Origin: Vibrio sp. Hep-1b-8
GTDB taxonomy: Bacteria; Pseudomonadota; Gammaproteobacteria; Enterobacterales; Vibrionaceae
Assembly: GCF_006124995.1 (NCBI RefSeq)
Contig: NZ_QEWN01000100.1
Location: forward strand, 1-64,000
Reading direction: 5' to 3'
Length of the DNA stretch: 64,000 nucleotides
Translations under genes and position numbers: made by a program
Part shown: positions 27,772-36,842 of the stretch, in pieces
Numbering within the stretch: position 1 is the stretch's first letter
How the letters are laid out: each line of letters starts with the position of its first letter
The notes under the pieces: generated by a model
Databases searched by the model: none
What the model saw: only the letters and a program-made list of their open reading frames with translations
What the model was told of the DNA's origin: nothing

Positions 27772-29010
27772 GTGATCAGAAATTTTGCTGAATTAGAGTT
27801 AGATCCTAATCTACTCCTCGCAATTGAAGAAATGGGTTATGACCGCCCGACACAAATTCAGGCTGAAGCGATCCCACAAGCTTTAGATGGCCGTGACGTA
27901 TTGGCTTCTGCACCTACTGGTACAGGAAAAACAGCAGCATTTGTGCTGCCTGCATTGCAGTTTTTGCAAGATTTTCCGCGTCGTAAACCAGGGCCAGCGC
28001 GTGTTCTTATCCTGACCCCAACCCGTGAGTTGGCAATGCAAGTAGCCGATCAAGCACGTGCGCTAGCGAAGCACACAAGCCTCAACATATTTACCATTAC
28101 TGGTGGTGTTCAATACCAAGAACACGCAGATATTCTTGCAACAACTCAAGATATCGTGGTTGCAACACCAGGTCGTTTGATGGAATACATCGAGTCTGAG
28201 CGCTTTGATTGTCGCGCGATCGAATGGCTAATTCTGGATGAAGCAGATCGCATGTTAGACATGGGCTTTGGTCCAACCGTTGATCGTCTCTCATCAGAAT
28301 GTCGTTGGCGTAAACAGACCCTACTCTTCTCTGCCACATTAGAAGGCAAAGGTGTTGAGGGCTTCACAGCCGATCTGCTTAATGATCCAGCAGAAGTTGA
28401 TGCAGAGCCATCGCGTCGCGAGCGCAAGAAAATTTCTCAGTGGTACCACCGCGCAGACGATATGTCGCACAAACTGGATCTCCTGAAGAAGATCCTTACC
28501 GAGCAAGCAGAACGCTCCATCGTCTTCTTGAAAACACGTGAACGTCTCGCCGAGCTGCGTGTCGAGCTGGAAAAAGCACAAATTGCTTGTGCTTGGATCC
28601 AAGGTGAAATGCCACAAGATCGTCGCAACAATGCCATCAGTCGCTTCCGCGATGGAACGGTAAACGTATTATTAGCAACTGACGTTGCCGCTCGTGGTAT
28701 CGACCTTCCAGATGTGAGTCACGTCATCAACTTCGACATGCCACGCAGTGCTGATGTTTACTTACACCGTATTGGCCGTACTGCCCGTGCCGGTAAGAAA
28801 GGCAACGCAGTTTCACTAGTAGAAGCCCATGACCAACCAATGATGGATCGTGTAGCACGTTACGTTAAAGAAGAGATCAAAGAGCGTTTCATTAAAGAGA
28901 TGCGTCCTAAACATAAAAAACCTGTGTTTAAGAAAAAGAACAAAAAGAAAGACGACAAGAAAAAAGTAGCGGCAAAAGGTAAGAAGAAAGTCGCTAAGAA
29001 AAAGAAATAG
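27772..29010 (+). CDS. srmB: SrmB, DEAD-box RNA helicase
   Basis: SrmB is an ATP-dependent RNA helicase that assists early 50S subunit assembly and cold growth. The 412-residue protein shows the Q motif (GYDRPTQIQAEAIPQA), Walker A (SAPTGTGKT), DEAD (LDEADRMLDMGF), SAT (LFSATLEGKG) and motif VI (HRIGRTARAGKKG). The C-terminal tail from about residue 380 is almost purely lysine with a few other residues, a basic RNA-binding extension. It starts at GTG 27772 with GGAG eight bases upstream. A heptamer repeat and a strong terminator follow. Confidence 0.96.
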   Translation: MIRNFAELELDPNLLLAIEEMGYDRPTQIQAEAIPQALDGRDVLASAPTGTGKTAAFVLPALQFLQDFPRRKPGPARVLILTPTRELAMQVADQARALAKHTSLNIFTITGGVQYQEHADILATTQDIVVATPGRLMEYIESERFDCRAIEWLILDEADRMLDMGFGPTVDRLSSECRWRKQTLLFSATLEGKGVEGFTADLLNDPAEVDAEPSRRERKKISQWYHRADDMSHKLDLLKKILTEQAERSIVFLKTRERLAELRVELEKAQIACAWIQGEMPQDRRNNAISRFRDGTVNVLLATDVAARGIDLPDVSHVINFDMPRSADVYLHRIGRTARAGKKGNAVSLVEAHDQPMMDRVARYVKEEIKERFIKEMRPKHKKPVFKKKNKKKDDKKKVAAKGKKKVAKKKK

Positions 29011-29012
29011 TT

Positions 29013-29045
29013 TCGAGTGTCGAGTGTCGAGTGTCGAGTGTCGAG
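29013..29045. repeat. Tandem heptamer repeat TCGAGTG, 4.7 copies
   Basis: Four full TCGAGTG units and a partial TCGAG run from 29013 to 29045, immediately after the srmB stop codon and before its terminator. A copy-number-variable minisatellite is plausible. Similar heptamer runs occur in Vibrio intergenic DNA as far as I recall. Confidence 0.9.
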
Positions 29046-29053
29046 AAAAGTTT

Positions 29054-29087
29054 GAAGGGTTGGCACTTAGTGCCAACCCTTTTCTTT
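29054..29087 (+). terminator. srmB terminator
   Basis: GGGTTGGCAC (29057-29066), TTA loop and GTGCCAACCC (29070-29079) with AA/TT extension, followed by TTTTCTTTT. It sits just beyond the heptamer repeat. Confidence 0.93.
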
Positions 29088-29189
29088 TAAAGTCAGATAA
29101 TTAGGCTCAAAAAAGAACTAAAAGCTAGCGACTAACTCAATTCTCGGAGCGAAGCGTTCTCGCAGGGCGAAGCCCGATCTCGACTCTAA

Positions 29190-29300
29190 AAATAGTTGGA
29201 GTTCTGGCAAGGCAATGAACAAATCCGGCCCCATGAGCATAGTCCACTATGTGATTGGGGTGAATTTGCGAAGTTAACGCAGTTATCACCCCAAATACGA
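29190..29300. repeat. Structured intergenic element between srmB and prfC
   Basis: The stretch contains an imperfect 15-base-arm hairpin (29229-29260, inner CATAGT-CC-ACTATG) and a competing perfect pair GGGGTGA (29257-29263) with TCACCCC (29286-29292) enclosing TGCG/CGCA. The text strongly resembles a dispersed element I recall from intergenic regions of many Vibrio genomes, but no second copy is in this window. It lies downstream of both convergent genes and codes for nothing obvious. Confidence 0.45.
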
Positions 29301-29306
29301 CCAAGA

Positions 29307-30896
29307 TTAGTGTTCGCGTGTTGCGCGGAACTCCACATCTGGGAAACGCTCTTTCGCCAAATTCAGATTGACCATAGTTGGGGCGATGTAAGTCAGGTTG
29401 TCACCACCATCAAGTGCTAAGTTTGACTGGTTCTTACGCTGAAATTCATCCAGTTTCTTACCGTCTGTACACTCAATCCAACGTGCTGTTGCTACGTTAA
29501 CGCCTTCATAAATCGCTTCCACGTTGTATTCTGCTTTTAAGCGAGCAACAACAACATCAAACTGCAGCACACCAACCGCACCAACGATAAGATCGTTGTT
29601 TTGTAGTGGACGGAAAACCTGTACCGCCCCTTCTTCTGAAAGCTGAACAAGTCCCTTTAGCAACTGCTTTTGCTTCAAAGGATCTTTCAAGCGGATACGA
29701 CGGAAGAGTTCTGGAGCAAAGTTTGGAATACCAGAGAACTTAAGTGTTTCACCTTGAGTGAAGGTATCACCAATCTGGATAGTACCGTGGTTGTGAAGAC
29801 CAATGATGTCACCCGCATAGGCATCTTCTGCACGTGAACGGTCACCTGCCATAAAGGTCACCGCATCAGAAATATTCACCTGCTTACCAATACGTACATG
29901 GTTCATCTTCATACCTTGCTTGTAGGTACCAGAGACAATACGCATGAACGCGATACGGTCGCGGTGCTTAGGATCCATGTTGGCCTGAATCTTAAATACG
30001 AAGCCAGTGAAGTTCTCTTCACTTGCTTTCACTTCACGTTCATTAGCCTGACGTGACATCGGAGCTGGTGCCCATTCAGTTAAGCCATCCAACATGTGGT
30101 CAACACCAAAGTTGCCTAGCGCGGTACCAAAATATACTGGCGTCAATTCACCCGCCAAGAACAGCTCTTTGTCAAATTCAGGGCATGCGCCAATAACCAA
30201 CTCGAGCTCTTCACGTAGCTGCTCTGCAAGATCGCTACCAACGGCTTCATCAAGTTCTGGATTCTCCAACCCTTTAATGATGCGAGACTCTTGGATGGTA
30301 TGGCCCTGACCCGTGCTATACAAAATGGTTTCGTCGCGATGGATATGGTAAACACCTTTAAACTCTTTACCGCAACCAATTGGCCATGAGATAGGTGCAC
30401 AAGACATCTTGAGTTCACTTTCAACTTCGTCTAGCAGATCCATTGGGTCGCGGATATCACGGTCTAATTTATTCATGAAAGTAACGATAGGTGTATCACG
30501 TAAACGTGTTACCTCCATCAGTTTGCGAGTACGGTCCTCGACACCTTTCGCAGCGTCGATTACCATCAAACATGAATCGACAGCAGTAAGCGTGCGATAG
30601 GTATCTTCCGAGAAGTCTTCGTGTCCCGGTGTATCGAGTAGGTTAACGAGGCACTCATTGTAAGGAAACTGCATAACAGAGGTTGTTACCGAGATGCCAC
30701 GCTCTTTTTCCATTTCCATCCAGTCGGACTTAGCGTGTTGAGCAGAACCGCGACCTTTAACTGTACCCGCTGTTTGGATCGCGCGTCCGAACAATAGTAC
30801 TTTTTCTGTAATAGTTGTTTTACCCGCATCTGGGTGCGAGATGATTGCGAAAGTTCTACGCTTAGAAACTTCGCCAAGAAAAGGTGTATCTGACAT
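29307..30896 (-). CDS. prfC: PrfC, peptide chain release factor 3
   Basis: RF3 is the GTPase that removes RF1 and RF2 from the ribosome after peptide release. The 529-residue protein matches E. coli in length. GTPase motifs are [13 protein letters not shown] (G1), [12 protein letters not shown] (G3) and TFMNKLDRD (G4). The EF-G-like domain II and the C-terminal domain with [11 protein letters not shown] follow. Start ATG 30896. It is monocistronic here and divergent from the GGDEF-EAL gene, as in V. cholerae. Confidence 0.98.
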   Translation of the reverse strand: MSDTPFLGEVSKRRTFAIISHPDAGKTTITEKVLLFGRAIQTAGTVKGRGSAQHAKSDWMEMEKERGISVTTSVMQFPYNECLVNLLDTPGHEDFSEDTYRTLTAVDSCLMVIDAAKGVEDRTRKLMEVTRLRDTPIVTFMNKLDRDIRDPMDLLDEVESELKMSCAPISWPIGCGKEFKGVYHIHRDETILYSTGQGHTIQESRIIKGLENPELDEAVGSDLAEQLREELELVIGACPEFDKELFLAGELTPVYFGTALGNFGVDHMLDGLTEWAPAPMSRQANEREVKASEENFTGFVFKIQANMDPKHRDRIAFMRIVSGTYKQGMKMNHVRIGKQVNISDAVTFMAGDRSRAEDAYAGDIIGLHNHGTIQIGDTFTQGETLKFSGIPNFAPELFRRIRLKDPLKQKQLLKGLVQLSEEGAVQVFRPLQNNDLIVGAVGVLQFDVVVARLKAEYNVEAIYEGVNVATARWIECTDGKKLDEFQRKNQSNLALDGGDNLTYIAPTMVNLNLAKERFPDVEFRATREH

Positions 30897-31107
30897 GAGA
30901 GAGTCTTCTTCTGTCTATAAGCTAAAGAGGGCTATTACTCTAGCCCTAGCGGTTCGATTCAATTTTGCGCGGTATTTTCGCTTATATTGAACTGGGGAGC
31001 AACTTCATCAATGAAAATGAGCAAAAAAGCACTTCAAATTAGTTACAAATTAAAATATCAATAAATATGAGCTATAACTAAAGGAGTAGAGGGAACTGAT
31101 CTGAACT

Positions 31108-33159
31108 ATGGCTAAAAGCAAAAAAATTAACTCATTAGCTTTTCGGCAAGCTAAAACCGTTTTCTTGGTATCGGTGATATTGGGGATCTGTTTTAGCTTG
31201 TACCATATTTTGGTGGATCTCCATCAGGAGCAGAAGCGAATTCAAGAGCATTATCAGTTCAAGTTACTGCAAAATTACTCCAATGCGAGTCAAGCGGCTT
31301 ATCACTTGAATCAATTGCTTGCTGAACAGGTAGCTTCCAGCCTGATGATGGATAATGCCGTATATAAAGTGCAAATTGTCGATGACTTTGGTGATACCTT
31401 AACTCAGAAAGAGCGCAATATTTCTCTGCAAAGCAAATTCACAGAAGCACTATCCAGTTACCTAACACCCACTGCTCCCGTTTTTACTACAGACCTACAT
31501 CAACCGAACTCTCATGTTGTGGTAGGTTCATTAAGCTTCTCAGTCAATGGCGCCTACATCGCGAAAAATTTCATTGCAAAGACAACGCAAATTCTACTGT
31601 TTGACCTGTTCCGTAACATCTTGCTGACCTCTATCTTGCTGATGTTTTTCTATCAGAAGTTGTCTAAACCTCTCGTGACACTTATTGAATGGGTCAGATC
31701 ACTGCAAGACAATAAGAGTGATCTCCCGCCTCCAACTCAGTATCGCGATGATGAACTAGGTCAACTTGCTCAAACCTTCCATACACTTTGGAAGGACAGA
31801 GAAGCGGCCGAGGTGAAACTCAATCAACTCGCTTATTACGATTCATTGACTGGCCTTGCTAACCGCAGCCTGCTGTTACAGCTTTTGAGTAAAGCCATCG
31901 ACGATGCCAATGGCAGTAAGCAAGCTGGGACACTGTTCTACCTCGACTTAGATCGCTTTAAGACTATCAATGACTCTTTGGGGCATACCATAGGTGATAA
32001 CCTTATCAAAGCCATCTCAAAACGTATTGAAGCTTGGTTGAAGACGGACTTCACGGCTGCGAGAATCGGCGGGGATGAGTTTGCCCTACTGTTACCTCAC
32101 ACAAATGCAGAAAAGGCTCACGAACTGGCTCAGCAATTACTGGCACTCGTCTCTAATCCTTATTCTATTGATGATCACCAACTTTACTGCACCGTTAGTG
32201 TTGGTATCGCCGTTTTCCCTTCGGTGGGCAGCACGAATATCGATGTTTTGCGTCAAGCCGATACCGCACTCTACCGCGCCAAAGTCGCAGGCCGTAACAA
32301 ATACATGTTTTACGAACCAGAGATGCAAGCACAGGTCGAGTCGTTTCTGGAAATCGAAAAAGGATTGCATGAAGCAATCAATAAAGGACAACTGGAGCTC
32401 TATTACCAACCACAGGTTGATGAAAAGCACCATATCGTTGGTGTCGAAGCGTTGATCCGCTGGAACCACCCAGAAAAAGGGTTGTTGCCCCCAGGGGTGT
32501 TTATGCCGATAGCGGAAGAAACTGGCCAAATATTGCAGATCGGTAACTGGATTATCGAACAGGCTTGCTATCAGTATGCCTCTTGGAAAAAGCAGAATAT
32601 TCTGCCTGAGACATTCCGCCGATTAGCCATCAATATCAGCCCTTTGCAGTTCTCACAAAACTCCTTTGTAGAACACATCGTCGACTCTCTGACACAAGCT
32701 GGCATCAGTGGTGAGCATATTGAGTTGGAAATCACTGAGAATTTGCTGCTAGAAAATGTCGATGCTGCGATTCAAAAAATGACGGAGCTTAAAGAGCACA
32801 ACTTAAAGACATCGATCGATGATTTTGGTACGGGTTACTCATCTCTGCGCTACCTGAAACACCTATCCGTCGACGTCCTTAAAATAGATCGCTCATTCGT
32901 CACCCAACTACACTTAGATGAGAGTGATCAAGCGATAGTTGATACCATCATCATGACGGCTCAAAGATTAAAACTGGAAGTCATTGCAGAAGGTGTCGAA
33001 GACGCTTACGAGTTACAAGCGCTCAAACAGTTGGGCTGCGCTCAGTTTCAAGGCTATTTGTTCGATAAACCCCTCCCCGTAGCAGAACTGACAGAGCGCT
33101 TCGAGAGAAACCACTATCAAATCGACGAGCCGACTCCGGCAAAAGCCGTACAAAAGTAA
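31108..33159 (+). CDS. Membrane GGDEF-EAL protein (c-di-GMP metabolism)
   Basis: A 683-residue inner-membrane protein with a transmembrane helix at about 17-37, a periplasmic sensor region (about 38-160), a second helix near 165-182 and a HAMP-like linker to about 232. The GGDEF domain has an intact GGDEF at 321-325. The I-site position reads LKTD with altered spacing, so product inhibition is unlikely. The EAL domain keeps EAL at 447-449 and the loop DDFGTGYSSL. Both activities could therefore be functional; which dominates cannot be read from sequence. The same position in V. cholerae (near prfC) also holds a GGDEF-EAL gene. The ribosome site before ATG 31108 is weak. Confidence 0.92.
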   Translation: MAKSKKINSLAFRQAKTVFLVSVILGICFSLYHILVDLHQEQKRIQEHYQFKLLQNYSNASQAAYHLNQLLAEQVASSLMMDNAVYKVQIVDDFGDTLTQKERNISLQSKFTEALSSYLTPTAPVFTTDLHQPNSHVVVGSLSFSVNGAYIAKNFIAKTTQILLFDLFRNILLTSILLMFFYQKLSKPLVTLIEWVRSLQDNKSDLPPPTQYRDDELGQLAQTFHTLWKDREAAEVKLNQLAYYDSLTGLANRSLLLQLLSKAIDDANGSKQAGTLFYLDLDRFKTINDSLGHTIGDNLIKAISKRIEAWLKTDFTAARIGGDEFALLLPHTNAEKAHELAQQLLALVSNPYSIDDHQLYCTVSVGIAVFPSVGSTNIDVLRQADTALYRAKVAGRNKYMFYEPEMQAQVESFLEIEKGLHEAINKGQLELYYQPQVDEKHHIVGVEALIRWNHPEKGLLPPGVFMPIAEETGQILQIGNWIIEQACYQYASWKKQNILPETFRRLAINISPLQFSQNSFVEHIVDSLTQAGISGEHIELEITENLLLENVDAAIQKMTELKEHNLKTSIDDFGTGYSSLRYLKHLSVDVLKIDRSFVTQLHLDESDQAIVDTIIMTAQRLKLEVIAEGVEDAYELQALKQLGCAQFQGYLFDKPLPVAELTERFERNHYQIDEPTPAKAVQK

Positions 33160-33166
33160 TCAGGGC

Positions 33167-33610
33167 CTAAAAGAAGATGTAGCTCATGATAATTGCATCT
33201 TCTTTGCCTGATGCTGTTGGGTAGTAGTTCCGGCGACGGTCGACTTCGTTAAACCCGATAGACTCATACAAACCAAAAGCATTGTGGTTACTTTCTCTTA
33301 CCTCTAACCATGCACTGTCAGCCTGTGCTTGTTCGCACATATCGAGAAAAGCTAGCATAAGTTGTTTGCCATATCCTTTCCCTTGATAAGCGGGAGAAAC
33401 GGCAATATTCAGCAAAGTGACTTCGCCTACAATGTTTTGCGCATAAAAATAGCCAACAACCTGATTATCATCGCACAACACATGGTGGCAACCACCACGA
33501 CTATTGATATCTCGAACCATGTTTTCTGACCATGGATGAGAGTGTGCCTGACGTTCAATGTTCCAGACTTGATCTAAATGTTCTGGCAGTAATGGGAAGA
33601 TGTTTAACAT
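33167..33610 (-). CDS. rimI: RimI, ribosomal protein S18 N-alpha-acetyltransferase
   Basis: RimI acetylates the N-terminal alanine of ribosomal protein S18. This 147-residue GNAT-fold protein has the acetyl-CoA loop SPAYQGKGYGKQLM (about residues 72-85) and the C-terminal FGLYESIGFNEVDRRRNYYP, diagnostic for RimI. I start at ATG 33610, two bases after the holD stop codon, so translation is probably coupled to holD; there is no separate Shine-Dalgarno. The gene ends seven bases from the convergent GGDEF-EAL gene. Confidence 0.95.
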   Translation of the reverse strand: MLNIFPLLPEHLDQVWNIERQAHSHPWSENMVRDINSRGGCHHVLCDDNQVVGYFYAQNIVGEVTLLNIAVSPAYQGKGYGKQLMLAFLDMCEQAQADSAWLEVRESNHNAFGLYESIGFNEVDRRRNYYPTASGKEDAIIMSYIFF

Positions 33611-33612
33611 GG

Positions 33613-34011
33613 CTATTTGTACGAACAGATTTGTTGCCACAGCGCTCGACGCTGATCGTTATTACCATCAATATCACTGAGCAAAGGAGAAGATAATACC
33701 TTCCCTTGCACATCAGGCTGTACTTCACAGCCCGCAAACCAAGCCCACTCTAACTGGTGATCAGGTAACTGACTCACTTGGTGAGGAAAGATGTGTTGTG
33801 CTTGTTCCAAGTTTAGATTGATGCTTTTCAATACCCTTTCAAACATAATTGCTGTCTCATTTTTCGGATATTGGGGTGAGATCAGCACAAGTTGACAAGA
33901 CTCTTGCAAAACGATGCGAGGGGCTTGATAGCCTTGCAATCGTTCTGGATGGGTCAGCTCATAGCACTGAATACCCATTTCTTGTAAATACTCTAGCTCG
34001 TGTTGTGGCAT
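33613..34011 (-). CDS. holD: HolD, DNA polymerase III psi subunit
   Basis: Psi bridges the clamp loader and chi, which contacts SSB. The 132-residue protein is divergent as usual for this family, but the C-terminal RRALWQQICSYK matches E. coli RAALWQQICTYE, and the N-terminal LQEMGIQCYELTHPERLQG matches LQQLGITQWSLRRPGALQG in pattern. Position ahead of rimI is conserved in gammaproteobacteria. Divergent from the DUF2541 gene with a 55-base gap. Confidence 0.93.
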   Translation of the reverse strand: MPQHELEYLQEMGIQCYELTHPERLQGYQAPRIVLQESCQLVLISPQYPKNETAIMFERVLKSINLNLEQAQHIFPHQVSQLPDHQLEWAWFAGCEVQPDVQGKVLSSPLLSDIDGNNDQRRALWQQICSYK

Positions 34012-34066
34012 AAGGATTCGTCACTGGTTTGAACGAGCCAATCGTAACATAAAACAAAGAGGCACT

Positions 34067-34516
34067 ATGAAACATTTCATCACCCTTTTGCTTTCCTCAC
34101 TGATTATCCTTATCGCTCCACAAACTTTCGCGCAAAGCAGCGATGACTGGGTAATGATCAGCGATAAAGTGGTCAACTACAAATCTGAAACTGATACCGT
34201 AGAACCCCTTGCGTACGTCAGCCAGCGCAACTTTAGCAAACTAAAGATTAAAGTCGTCCAAGGTACCGTTAACTTAAAGAGTATCGTGGTGACTATGTCT
34301 GATGGTAGTCGCAAAGAACTTCAATCGATGGGCACGTTAACCAAAGGTATGTCAACCAGAGTCTGGACTCTGCCTGGCGGCAAAGATGCCAAGTTTAAGA
34401 AACTTGAGATGACATACGATAGCTGGGGAAGTACAACTCTAAGTGCAGTCGGCCTCAGTAAGAAAGCAAAGATCGAAGTTTGGGGTAAAAAGCGTACCGA
34501 AGAAGATGAAGAATAA
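34067..34516 (+). CDS. Periplasmic DUF2541-family protein
   Basis: A 149-residue protein with a clear signal peptide (cleavage after QTFA, about residue 22). The mature part is beta-rich and ends in an acidic tail (TEEDEE). It resembles the DUF2541 family, which includes E. coli YaaI, function unknown. GAGG lies five bases before ATG 34067. It is divergent from holD and convergent with glmM, separated by a perfect palindromic terminator. The position next to glmM is unusual (see findings). Confidence 0.8.
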   Translation: MKHFITLLLSSLIILIAPQTFAQSSDDWVMISDKVVNYKSETDTVEPLAYVSQRNFSKLKIKVVQGTVNLKSIVVTMSDGSRKELQSMGTLTKGMSTRVWTLPGGKDAKFKKLEMTYDSWGSTTLSAVGLSKKAKIEVWGKKRTEEDEE

Positions 34517-34529
34517 CGTCCCGCGATAA

Positions 34530-34563
34530 ACAAACGCCACCGATATCGGTGGCGTTTTTGTAT
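34530..34563. terminator. Bidirectional terminator between the DUF2541 gene and glmM
   Basis: The 26-base sequence 34532-34557 is a perfect palindrome built from AAACGCCACCGAT and its complement, followed by T's on the plus strand. Serves both convergent genes. Confidence 0.92.
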
Positions 34564-34574
34564 TGGATTTGCCG

Positions 34575-35915
34575 TTAGAAGCTCGCTTTCACTGCCGCAG
34601 CAATTTTAAGTGCCGAGGATTGAACCAGTTGTGCATCCTCGCCTTCAACCATCACTCTAATCAAAGGCTCTGTGCCTGATTTACGCAATAAGACTCGACC
34701 TTTTTCGCCTAGCTCAGCTTCAACTTCAGCCGTCGCTTGCTTGACGGCATCAGCATCTAGTGGATTAGAATCTCCTTGGAATCGAACATTTTCCAGTACC
34801 TGAGGGTACAATGTCATTCCCTGAGATAAGTCATGTAGCGACATATCGCTGCCCACAACTGACGCTAAAACCTGTAGTGCCGCAACAATAGCGTCTCCCG
34901 TCGTTACCTTGTCCAACAAGATAACGTGACCAGAGTTTTCTGCACCGATTTTCCACCCTTTTGCAAGAAGTTGCTCCATCACATAACGATCACCAACAGC
35001 CGCGCGGACAAATGGAATACCCAGTTGTTTCAGACCATTTTCCATACCAAGGTTAGTCATTAGCGTACCAACAACCCCCCCCTTTAACTCACCACGACGC
35101 ATGGCATCACGAGCGATGATATACGCGATTTGGTCACCATCCACTTTATTGCCTAAATGGTCAACCATGATGATACGATCGCCATCACCATCAAAAGCCA
35201 GACCAAGTGCTGCACCTTCCTCTACAACTCGCTTTTGCAGAGCACGTACATCCGTCGCACCAACTTCATGGTTAATGTTCGTACCGTTTGGTTCGATGCC
35301 CATCGCCACAGCATCAGCACCTAATTCGCTAAATACTGCTGGTGCAATATGGTAAGTTGCACCATGAGCACAATCGACAACGATTTTAAGACCCGCCAAA
35401 CTTAACTCTGATGGGAAGGTGCTTTTACAAAACTCGATGTAACGGCCCGCAGCATCGTTTAAACGAGAGGCTTTACCTAGCAGGGCTGACTCAACACATT
35501 CGATATCTTTATCAAGTTCGGCTTCAATCGCTAACTCGATATCATCAGGTAACTTAGTACCTTCAGAAGAGAAAAACTTAATACCGTTGTCATAATACGG
35601 GTTGTGAGATGCAGAAATCACAATCCCCGCTTCTGCGCGGAAAGTTTGCGTCAGGTATGCGACAGCAGGCGTTGGCATTGGGCCCGTAAAGGTTGCTTTT
35701 AGTCCCGCCGCTGCTAAACCCGCCTCTAAAGCAGATTCAAGCATATAGCCAGAAATACGTGTATCTTTGCCAATAATGACCTTCTTCGTCCCCTGTTTAG
35801 CCAGTACACGGCCCGCAGCCCATCCGAGTTTAAGGACAAAGTCTGGTGTAATCGGGTATTGGCCAACTTTGCCACGTACACCATCGGTACCGAAATAGCG
35901 TCTCTTATCAGACAT
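34575..35915 (-). CDS. glmM: GlmM, phosphoglucosamine mutase
   Basis: GlmM interconverts glucosamine-6-phosphate and glucosamine-1-phosphate for UDP-GlcNAc synthesis. The 446-residue protein has the phosphoserine S103 in [13 protein letters not shown], the metal loop [14 protein letters not shown], the sugar-binding ENSGH and the phosphate-binding [12 protein letters not shown]. Start ATG 35915, 30 bases after the folP stop. folP-glmM order is universal in gammaproteobacteria. The usual downstream neighbour secG is absent here. Confidence 0.98.
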   Translation of the reverse strand: MSDKRRYFGTDGVRGKVGQYPITPDFVLKLGWAAGRVLAKQGTKKVIIGKDTRISGYMLESALEAGLAAAGLKATFTGPMPTPAVAYLTQTFRAEAGIVISASHNPYYDNGIKFFSSEGTKLPDDIELAIEAELDKDIECVESALLGKASRLNDAAGRYIEFCKSTFPSELSLAGLKIVVDCAHGATYHIAPAVFSELGADAVAMGIEPNGTNINHEVGATDVRALQKRVVEEGAALGLAFDGDGDRIIMVDHLGNKVDGDQIAYIIARDAMRRGELKGGVVGTLMTNLGMENGLKQLGIPFVRAAVGDRYVMEQLLAKGWKIGAENSGHVILLDKVTTGDAIVAALQVLASVVGSDMSLHDLSQGMTLYPQVLENVRFQGDSNPLDADAVKQATAEVEAELGEKGRVLLRKSGTEPLIRVMVEGEDAQLVQSSALKIAAAVKASF

Positions 35916-35945
35916 AGTGAATCCTTTTTATAATCATTTTTCTGC

Positions 35946-36776
35946 TCAGTGGTTTTGACTAACCATTGAGACAATCTTCATAGCATCAAGCGTTTGTTCA
36001 AAATCGTGGACACGGATGATTTGTGCGCCTTTCATGGCTGCGATTGTAGCGCAACTGACACTCGCTGCAATACACTCATCAGGTGCTTTATCAAGCAACT
36101 TAAACAACATAGATTTACGCGACATTCCCGCGAGAATCGGCAAACCAAATTGATGGAACTGTTCTAAATGCGCCAACATATGGTAGTTGTGCTGTAAAGT
36201 TTTGCCAAAACCAAAACCTGGATCAAGAATAAGCTGACTACGCTGGATACCGACCTTTTCACACGCTTCTATACGCTCTTGCAAAAACTCACCCACTTCT
36301 TTTAATAAATCTTCGTAGTGAGGATTCGACTGCATCGTCCGTGGCTGACCTTGCATATGCATAAGACAAATTGGCAACCCAGATTGAGCCGCGACATCTA
36401 GTGCCCTTGGCTCTTGTAAAGCACGGACATCATTAATAATATCCGCACCAGCTTCAATCGCTTGGCGCATCACTTCAGCTTTGCTGGTATCGATAGAAAT
36501 CCAGACATCGTGTTGCTTTCTAATCGCTCGAATAACCGGAATCACACGTTGCAACTCTTCTTCCAACGCGACATCAGGCGCACCTGGGCGCGTCGATTCA
36601 CCACCGATATCGATGATAGTTACCCCAGCTTCAATCATTCGCTGCGCCTGAGCAAGCGCATTATCTAGTGAGTGGTATCTACCGCCGTCAGAAAAGGAAT
36701 CAGGGGTGACGTTTAGAATTCCCATGACCTGTGGTTGTGACAGGTCCAGCGATTTATTGTTTGCTTTCAGAATCAT
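35946..36776 (-). CDS. folP: FolP, dihydropteroate synthase
   Basis: FolP condenses p-aminobenzoate with the pterin pyrophosphate in folate synthesis and is the sulfonamide target. The 276-residue product has MGILNVTPDSFSDGGRY near the N-terminus, IIDIGGESTRPGA, and the pterin-binding DPGFGFGKT. I start at ATG 36776; the reading frame extends to a TTG at 36803, but that codon lies inside the ftsH terminator hairpin. It is between ftsH and glmM on the same strand. Confidence 0.97.
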   Translation of the reverse strand: MILKANNKSLDLSQPQVMGILNVTPDSFSDGGRYHSLDNALAQAQRMIEAGVTIIDIGGESTRPGAPDVALEEELQRVIPVIRAIRKQHDVWISIDTSKAEVMRQAIEAGADIINDVRALQEPRALDVAAQSGLPICLMHMQGQPRTMQSNPHYEDLLKEVGEFLQERIEACEKVGIQRSQLILDPGFGFGKTLQHNYHMLAHLEQFHQFGLPILAGMSRKSMLFKLLDKAPDECIAASVSCATIAAMKGAQIIRVHDFEQTLDAMKIVSMVSQNH

Positions 36777-36797
36777 ACTTGGGCTCTTTACCTTTAA

Positions 36798-36830
36798 ATA
36801 CAAAAACCCCGAGTTGCCTCGGGGTTTCTT
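36798..36830 (-). terminator. Terminator between ftsH and folP
   Basis: AAACCCCGAG (36804-36813), TTGC loop and CTCGGGGTTT (36818-36827) form a 10-bp stem. On the minus strand TTTTTG follows. Since folP starts only about 22 bases further on, folP-glmM are fed by readthrough or by their own promoter. Confidence 0.9.
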
Positions 36831-36842
36831 TTAAAAGCTTAG

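Noticed and set aside
28816-29076. Minus-strand ORFs with phenylalanine-rich and DTRHSTLDTR-type repeats at the end of srmB
   Set aside because: They are the complement of the lysine-rich SrmB tail and the heptamer repeat, not a gene.
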